NCBI GenBank assembly: GCA_023248535.1
Contig: JAHFEJ010000006.1
Coordinates: 1 to 39,022 of the forward strand
Origin: Nitrospinales bacterium
GTDB lineage: Bacteria > Nitrospinota_A > UBA7883 > JACRGQ01
Length of the DNA stretch: 39,022 nt
Direction of reading: 5' to 3'
The notes under the pieces were generated by a model. That model saw nothing but the letters and a program-made list of their open reading frames with translations. It was not told the origin of the DNA and made no database searches. Positions 34,452 to 39,022 of this stretch are shown here, in pieces (within the stretch, counting starts at the first letter, position 1; each line of letters begins with the position of its first letter). The position numbers and the translations under genes are program-made.

Positions 34452-36125
34452 ATGGATAACGAAGCATCCCTTCCCGGCGCACGGGAACAGGCGGTCATTG
34501 TAAAAGCGCTCATCGTTTTTCGCCTCACGGCCATTACCTTCTTCTTCATCACGGTAGTTGTTTTCAAACTTCAATTTTCCGATTTTATTTTTCCCGTGCC
34601 GCTCTCGGCGTTGATCGGGCTTACCTATCTGTTGAATATCGTGTATGCGTTTATGGCGGGGCGCATCCACAGCTTCGTCACTTTTCTTTATTTTCAGCTG
34701 GCGGCGGACCTTGTCATCGAGAGCGGTATCATTTACCAAACCGGCGGGGTCGACAGCCCTTTCACGTTCCTCTATATCCTCACTATCATTTCCTCGGTCA
34801 TCATCATGCAACCGGGGGGGAGCTACGTTCTTGCTTCCGGCGCCACCATCCTGTACGGCCTGTTGGCCACATTTGAGTTTTACGGCATGCTGCATCCCGT
34901 GCCGCTGGTGTACGTCAAGAATCCGGTGCCCCCAACCCAGGAATTTGTTTTTTTTGCCGTGTTGATACACCTTGGGGCTTTTTATCTTGTCGCATTTTTA
35001 AGCGACTTCCTTTCGCGCCGCCTCCGCGGCACGCTGTTGGCTCTCGGCACAAAAAGCCGGGACCTTACCTATCTGCAGGCATTCCACCAGAATGTGGTGG
35101 CGAATATGGGAAGCGGCTTTATCGCCCTCGACCTTGATGGACGTATCGTTTCGGCCAATCCCGCCGCCGAGATGATTTTGGGGATGCGCGCGGCCGATTT
35201 TATGAAAAAGACGCTGCGTGAGGTATTCCCCGCGTTGGAGCACCAGAATGTACTTCCTGAAAACGAACAGCCGAAAAAAACCGAATGGCTCCATGAAGGC
35301 GGGGGCGAAAAAAAAATACTTGCCGCCACATCATCTCTGTTCCGCAATTCCGAAGGCGAAGTACTGGGGGTCATAATCATTTTCCACGACATCACCCATT
35401 TCAAAAAGATGGAAGACGCAATTGCCAAATCCGAACGGCTTGCCGCCGTCGGCAGGATGGCGGCGGGACTGGCCCATGAAATCCGAAATCCGCTTGGCTC
35501 CATCAGCGGCTCCATCCAGATAATGAAGGGGGCTTTGGAGCACGAGGTGAAAGCGCCTCACGACCGGCTGATGGCGATAATCCTGCGCGAGACGGACCGG
35601 CTCAACGGGATCATCACCCGTTTTCTTTCATACGCGCAGCCGAACACCCGCAAAGTGCCGGATGTGCGCCTGGCCCCGCTTATCGCCGACGCCGTGATAT
35701 TGTTCAAAAATGATGATCGTTATGCTGGCACCGTACGCATCGCCACGCAAATCGGAGAGGACATACGGCTGACCTGCGATCAGGAATCGCTCAAGCAGGT
35801 GTTTTGGAATCTCCTGCTGAACGCCGCGCAGGCGATGCCGGACGGCGGCGACATCGCCATTAGCACGGCGGCGGAGGGCCACGGCGCCGCGGCCGGCGAA
35901 TGCGTAATCACATTCGCCGATAACGGCCAAGGGATGGATGAAGCGGAAGTGTCCCGCATCTTCGAGCCGTTCTACACCACCAAAGAGGGGGGAACCGGCC
36001 TTGGCCTCTCAACGGTTCAAAAGATCATCGAAGACCATAACGGCACATTGACGGTGCAGAGCAAAAAAGGGGTGGGAAGCGTCTTCTCAATACGGCTTCC
36101 CATCAACCCGATTCCGGCGAAATAA
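34452..36125 (+). CDS. pilS: PilS-like sensor histidine kinase
   Basis: The 557-residue kinase has six hydrophobic segments over about residues 15-190, a PAS domain (about 205-320) and the catalytic core. The phosphorylated residue is His342 in GLAHEIRNPLGS. The N box FWNLLLNAAQAMPDGG, G1 box DNGQGMDE and G2 box GGTGLGLS are intact. Its place after pilC suggests PilS, which controls pilin expression through PilR. No pilR follows in the window, where 740 bases of noncoding sequence stand instead. The partner regulator must lie elsewhere or has been lost. Confidence 0.88.
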   Translation: MDNEASLPGAREQAVIVKALIVFRLTAITFFFITVVVFKLQFSDFIFPVPLSALIGLTYLLNIVYAFMAGRIHSFVTFLYFQLAADLVIESGIIYQTGGVDSPFTFLYILTIISSVIIMQPGGSYVLASGATILYGLLATFEFYGMLHPVPLVYVKNPVPPTQEFVFFAVLIHLGAFYLVAFLSDFLSRRLRGTLLALGTKSRDLTYLQAFHQNVVANMGSGFIALDLDGRIVSANPAAEMILGMRAADFMKKTLREVFPALEHQNVLPENEQPKKTEWLHEGGGEKKILAATSSLFRNSEGEVLGVIIIFHDITHFKKMEDAIAKSERLAAVGRMAAGLAHEIRNPLGSISGSIQIMKGALEHEVKAPHDRLMAIILRETDRLNGIITRFLSYAQPNTRKVPDVRLAPLIADAVILFKNDDRYAGTVRIATQIGEDIRLTCDQESLKQVFWNLLLNAAQAMPDGGDIAISTAAEGHGAAAGECVITFADNGQGMDEAEVSRIFEPFYTTKEGGTGLGLSTVQKIIEDHNGTLTVQSKKGVGSVFSIRLPINPIPAK

Positions 36126-36374
36126 TCCCTTCCCGCTTTTCGTGCAACTGCGCCCGCCGCCCCCAGGTGCGTCATATCCGCCATCAGCGCCAATAACCCC
36201 CAAAAACGCACCATTTGTTGCATGCGGGGTGATCCGGCAATCCCGGTTCCAAGGAATTCTGAATTGACGCCGGAGCAACTGACCGCCCTTCTGAAAAAAG
36301 CGGGGTTTGCTAGGGCCGAGAGGAAGTCGTTCACCGGGTACCGAACATCCCCCGCAACGGTGAGTCGGCATCCC

Positions 36375-36457
36375 TTGGCGCGTTGCGCCAATGTACACGT
36401 TAAAACGTGTACCCACCGGGAAGGGGGCCAATCGGCGGAGTGTCCGCTACAGCGGAC
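36375..36457. repeat. Row of three perfect short hairpins
   Basis: The three are TTGGCGC-GTT-GCGCCAA (36375-36391), GTACACGT-TAAA-ACGTGTAC (36393-36412) and GTCCGCT-AC-AGCGGAC (36442-36457). Each arm pair is perfect. They have no T tracts, so they are not ordinary terminators. The layout is like that of REP or MITE-type dispersed repeats. Confidence 0.6.
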
Positions 36458-36552
36458 TTCCACGCCGGGTTGTGCGCGGCACGCTCCGCAGGCTTCGCCG
36501 CCGCTTAGCCAATTCCGGCGTTCCTACCGCCGCTACCGGGAGGAGAGGGTGC

Positions 36553-36586
36553 AATATTATCGTATTTAATTGAATTTGATAATATT
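36553..36586. repeat. AT-rich inverted repeat
   Basis: AATATTATC (36553-36561) and GATAATATT (36578-36586) are perfect 9-base arms around a 16-base AT-rich centre, in an otherwise GC-rich neighbourhood. Confidence 0.55.
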
Positions 36587-36865
36587 AGCATTTGGGATGT
36601 CCCGTTCATAAAACCCGATGCTTTTCTAGAATGGAGAGGCGAAAAAATATAGTCGGCGCGCCTTAAGGGCGGCTTGCCGTTTATTTTTTTTATCTGCCCG
36701 AAAGGCGAAAGTTTCGATTAATCATCCTGTTTCGCAAATTTCACACTTCCAGTTGCATCGCCAACGTTCGGCGTCGCGCCACGCCAAAGGATTATGGCGC
36801 GATTATTGCCTCTTTTTTACGGGTTAGGCCCGTTAACTCATAACTCGAAGAGGGGAGATTTCAGA

Positions 36866-37525
36866 ATGACCAGGGAACGAGGGGATATTTTAAAGGATCT
36901 GATGGACGGCGTTTTCCTCATGAACGAGGAGCTTGTCATCAAGGCCGCCAACGAGATCGTGGCCGCCAAGTACGATGCCTACGACGCCATCAACAACGGC
37001 CTGATCGCCGGGATGAATCAGGCGGGGGTGCTGTTCGACAAGGAAGAATACTTTGTGCCGGAGCTGCTCATCTGCTCCGACGCGATGTACACGGGGATCG
37101 AGATTCTCCGCCCGCACCTGAAGAAGAGCGACAAGCGCGAACAGGTCAAGGTCGTCATCGGCGTGGTGGAAGGGGATACCCACGACATCGGCAAAAATCT
37201 GGTGAAGATCATGATGGATGCCGCCGGGTTCGAGGTGCACGACCTCGGCCGGAACGTGCCGCTGGCCAGCTTCGTTGAAAAAGCAAAAGAGGTGGGCGCG
37301 GACCTCATCTGCCTCTCCACCCTCATGACCACCACGATGGACGGCATGGCGACGATTATCGAGATGCTGAAGGAAGAGGGGATCAGGGATTCCTACAAGG
37401 TTATCATCGGCGGCGGGCCTATTTCGCAGGCCTTTGCCAACAAGATAGGGGCGGACGGTTACGCGGATAACGCGGCCGGCGCGATCAAAATATCCAGAAG
37501 CCTGCTGGCGAAAGCCGCGGCGTAA
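36866..37525 (+). CDS. Corrinoid (B12-binding) methyltransferase protein
   Basis: The 219-residue protein belongs to the MtaC/MtbC-like corrinoid proteins, which carry methyl groups on cobalamin between two methyltransferases. The N-terminal four-helix cap (about 1-90) contains LIAGMNQAGVLFDKEEYFVPELL. The B12-binding domain has GDTHDIGKN with the cobalt ligand His106, then LSTLMTTT and IIGGGPIS. The ATG at 36866 is preferred for its upstream GGGGAG; an in-frame start 24 codons earlier (36794) lacks one. The MtaA-type methyltransferase follows after 14 bases, so the pair should work together. Confidence 0.93.
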   Translation: MTRERGDILKDLMDGVFLMNEELVIKAANEIVAAKYDAYDAINNGLIAGMNQAGVLFDKEEYFVPELLICSDAMYTGIEILRPHLKKSDKREQVKVVIGVVEGDTHDIGKNLVKIMMDAAGFEVHDLGRNVPLASFVEKAKEVGADLICLSTLMTTTMDGMATIIEMLKEEGIRDSYKVIIGGGPISQAFANKIGADGYADNAAGAIKISRSLLAKAAA

Positions 37526-37539
37526 CAGGGAGAACAGCA

Positions 37540-38598
37540 ATGACTACCACCGCCGCAATTCCGAAGGATTCGCAAGGTTCGCTCGAACGGGTGATGTGTT
37601 ACCTGCAAGGCAAAAAGCCGCAACGCGTCGCCTGCTTTCCACTGATACTCAACCACGCGGCCCGCGTGCACGGTATCTCCGTGGGAACGTACAACCGCAA
37701 CGGCAAGGCGATGGGGCAATCCCATGTCTCCGCCTTCCGCCGGTACGGCAACGACCTTATCCTCATTTTCTCCACCACGTCCACTCTGGCCGAATCGATG
37801 GGGACGAAGATGAATTTCTTCGAGGAAGACGCCCCGCAGATAGCGGAATCGTTCATCAAACAGCACTCCGATCTTTCCAAGGTGAAGGTTCCCGATTTCA
37901 ACAAAGACGGCCGCCTTCCCGTTTACATGGAAGCGACCGAAGTGGCTGTCAAGGAAGTCGGCAGCGAAGTCTGCGTGAGCACGGTCTTCGGCGGGCCGTT
38001 CACCACCGCCGCCGCGCTCTACCCGGTGGAGCTGCTGACGCGCGAGCTGATAAAGAACCCCAAGTGGGTGCATGAGCTTCTCGAGGTCTGCACGCAGGCT
38101 GGCATCAAGTTCATCGATGAGATTTTGGCGCGGAAGGCGCTGCCGATCATCGTGGAGCCGATCGGGTCGGCCAGCTTGGTCAGCCCGAAGCATTTCCGCG
38201 AATTTGTGACGCCGTACCTGAAGCGCCTTTCAGACCATGTGCACAACGTCGGCGGCGGCATGCCCGCGGTGCTGCACATCTGCGGCAAAACCACGCCGAA
38301 CTGGACGCCGATGCTGGAATCCGGATTTGACATCTGGAGCCTGGATAACGTCGATCTGGGGCAGGCGAAGGCCGCCGCCGGACACCGGGTTGCGCTGGTG
38401 GGGAACGTGGTTCCCGCGAACCTGTTGAAGAACACCCCCGAAGAGATCGACGCGGAAGCGCGCGGCATCTGCGGCAAGATGGGGGACAAGGCGGGCTTTA
38501 TTCTGGGATCGGGCTGCGAGGTGCCGATCAACACGCCGCCGGAGAACATTGACGCCCTCATCAATGCCGCCCGTAAATACGGCAGGTACGACAATTAG
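37540..38598 (+). CDS. MtaA-type corrinoid methyltransferase (uroporphyrinogen decarboxylase family)
   Basis: The 352-residue protein is in the UroD/MtaA/CmuA family. The zinc-binding residues of the methyltransferase branch are present: His246 and Cys248 in HICGKT and Cys326 in GSGCEVP. These distinguish it from true uroporphyrinogen decarboxylases. In methylotrophic pathways such enzymes move the methyl group from a corrinoid protein to a thiol acceptor, or from a substrate to the corrinoid. The acceptor here is unknown, because bacteria lack methanogen coenzyme M in most cases. No substrate-specific MtaB or MttB-like gene lies in the window. Confidence 0.9.
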   Translation: MTTTAAIPKDSQGSLERVMCYLQGKKPQRVACFPLILNHAARVHGISVGTYNRNGKAMGQSHVSAFRRYGNDLILIFSTTSTLAESMGTKMNFFEEDAPQIAESFIKQHSDLSKVKVPDFNKDGRLPVYMEATEVAVKEVGSEVCVSTVFGGPFTTAAALYPVELLTRELIKNPKWVHELLEVCTQAGIKFIDEILARKALPIIVEPIGSASLVSPKHFREFVTPYLKRLSDHVHNVGGGMPAVLHICGKTTPNWTPMLESGFDIWSLDNVDLGQAKAAAGHRVALVGNVVPANLLKNTPEEIDAEARGICGKMGDKAGFILGSGCEVPINTPPENIDALINAARKYGRYDN

Positions 38599-38604
38599 AA
38601 ACCC

Positions 38605-38640
38605 GGCCGGCAACGCTTCACTCCCGGTTGCCGGCCTTAT
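38605..38640 (+). terminator. Hairpin after the methyltransferase gene, likely terminator
   Basis: GGCCGGCAAC (38605-38614) pairs perfectly with GTTGCCGGCC (38627-38636) around a 12-base loop. Only TTAT follows, so the T tract is weak. Confidence 0.6.
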
Positions 38641-38652
38641 TAAAATGAACAA

Positions 38653-38838
38653 TAACCACAGAGGCCCTTGCGGGGCACACCCGGGCCGGAATGTAAAACC
38701 AGTTCCGGCCCTCCTTGGCACGCGAGACACAGAGTGGGGAATACCTTGTATCTAAACCATGCCCCCGCTCTTTTCCCTCCTTCGCAAGGAGGAGACGAAG
38801 AGGAGGTCTTTCTCTGTGACTCTGAGTCTCTGTGGTTA
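38653..38838. mobile_element. MITE-like element with 11-bp terminal inverted repeats
   Basis: TAACCACAGAG (38653-38663) and CTCTGTGGTTA (38828-38838) are perfect inverted ends of a 186-bp stretch. Inside are two more perfect hairpins, GGGCCGGAA/TTCCGGCCC (38683-38711) and CCTCCTT/AAGGAGG around CGC. An internal GACACAGAG echoes the ends. It encodes no protein I can support. The ACCACAGAG...CTCTGTGGT ends resemble a type of dispersed repeat often seen in bacterial genomes. No clear target-site duplication was found, so the mobile nature is inferred. Confidence 0.55.
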
Positions 38839-38889
38839 AAGTAAACATTTTGTTGTACAGGGTATTTTGAGACCCATAAAGTTTGCACC

Positions 38890-39022
38890 ATGAATGAAAA
38901 AATCAGGCTTCTGAACACGCTGCGGAATAAACCCGCCGACCGGGCGCCGTTCATCTGTCCGGGCGGGATGATGAACATGACGGTGACCGAGCTTATGGAT
39001 GCCTCTGGCAGCGCGTGGCCGG
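38890..39022 (+). CDS. Start of a uroporphyrinogen decarboxylase/MtaA-family protein (partial)
   Basis: Only the first 44 residues lie in the window. MNEKIRLLNTLRNKPADRAPFICPGGMMNM matches the usual opening of UroD/MtaA-family proteins, in which an ALNGEKPDRVPF-like stretch precedes the catalytic barrel. It follows a corrinoid protein and an MtaA-type enzyme, so it may be the second methyltransferase of the same pathway. The ribosome-binding site is weak. The identity should be treated as probable until the rest is seen. Confidence 0.6.
   Translation, partial: MNEKIRLLNTLRNKPADRAPFICPGGMMNMTVTELMDASGSAWP

Larger units (their letters stand above)
36126..36865. other. 740-bp region without an intact gene, rich in small hairpins
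   Basis: No complete protein is convincing. The left part (about 36260-36345) reads SELTPEQLTALLKKAGFARA followed by ERKSFTG on the plus strand, which recalls the C-terminus of UbiE/MenG-type methyltransferases and may be a relic. The middle contains three adjacent perfect hairpins (36375-36457). The right part holds an AT-rich inverted repeat (36553-36586) and ordinary-looking leader sequence for the corrinoid protein gene. No B12 box was seen. Confidence 0.65.

Noticed and set aside
36222-36573. Plus-strand open frames over the hairpin block as possible small genes
   Set aside because: The frames run straight through three perfect palindromes, have Arg- and Pro-rich composition typical of translated repeats, and lack start signals.
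36590-36865. Possible cobalamin riboswitch before the corrinoid protein gene
   Set aside because: No B12-box-like sequence (GCCACTG) or supporting stems were found in the leader.

Overview
The window is a 39 kb piece of a Gram-negative bacterial chromosome with a fairly GC-rich coding sequence. It carries an outer-membrane Pal lipoprotein, two further lipoproteins, a class A penicillin-binding protein and type IV pilus genes. The sequence alone does not fix the phylum. The gene set (type E succinate:quinone oxidoreductase, split class I fumarase, corrinoid/MtaA-type methyltransferases) would fit a Nitrospinota- or Desulfobacterota-like lineage, but that is a guess.

Bases 1-11566 are the classical translation/transcription block: the end of tuf, rpmG, tRNA-Trp, secE, nusG, rplK, rplA, rplJ, rplL, rpoB and rpoC, closed by a perfect terminator. 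Two things stand out. First, rplJ has no stop codon and runs in frame into rplL, while rplL keeps its own strong ribosome-binding site. Second, RpoB carries a four-cysteine insertion whose CxC-x12-CxxC pattern copies the N-terminal zinc finger of RpoC.

Bases 11600-19720 hold pal on the minus strand, a stretch without a convincing gene that contains a 27-bp tandem repeat, a CLC channel/antiporter with CBS domains, and a tightly overlapping five-gene operon. That operon encodes both fumarase subunits and a three-subunit type E succinate dehydrogenase/fumarate reductase, which together interconvert succinate, fumarate and malate.

Bases 19714-24184 are a minus-strand group: an EamA transporter, bifunctional NAD(P)HX repair enzyme, HU, AcpS and an unrecognised coiled-coil protein. 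Bases 24353-30008 run mostly on the plus strand: enolase, FtsB/DivIC, a tandem CDGSH protein, small unknown proteins, a PNPOx-like protein, a BamE-like lipoprotein and PBP1A. Several promoters here sit so close to the start codon that the mRNAs would be leaderless. rplU and rpmA follow on the minus strand.

Bases 30937-36125 are a type IV pilus cluster: a PilT-like ATPase, a zinc-ribbon protein, a cyclic-nucleotide-binding protein, PilC and a PilS-like kinase. Where a pilR might be expected there is a 740-bp region of perfect small hairpins and an apparent gene relic. The window ends with a corrinoid protein, an MtaA-type methyltransferase, a 186-bp element with 11-bp terminal inverted repeats that looks like a MITE, and the start of another gene probably of the uroporphyrinogen decarboxylase/MtaA family.
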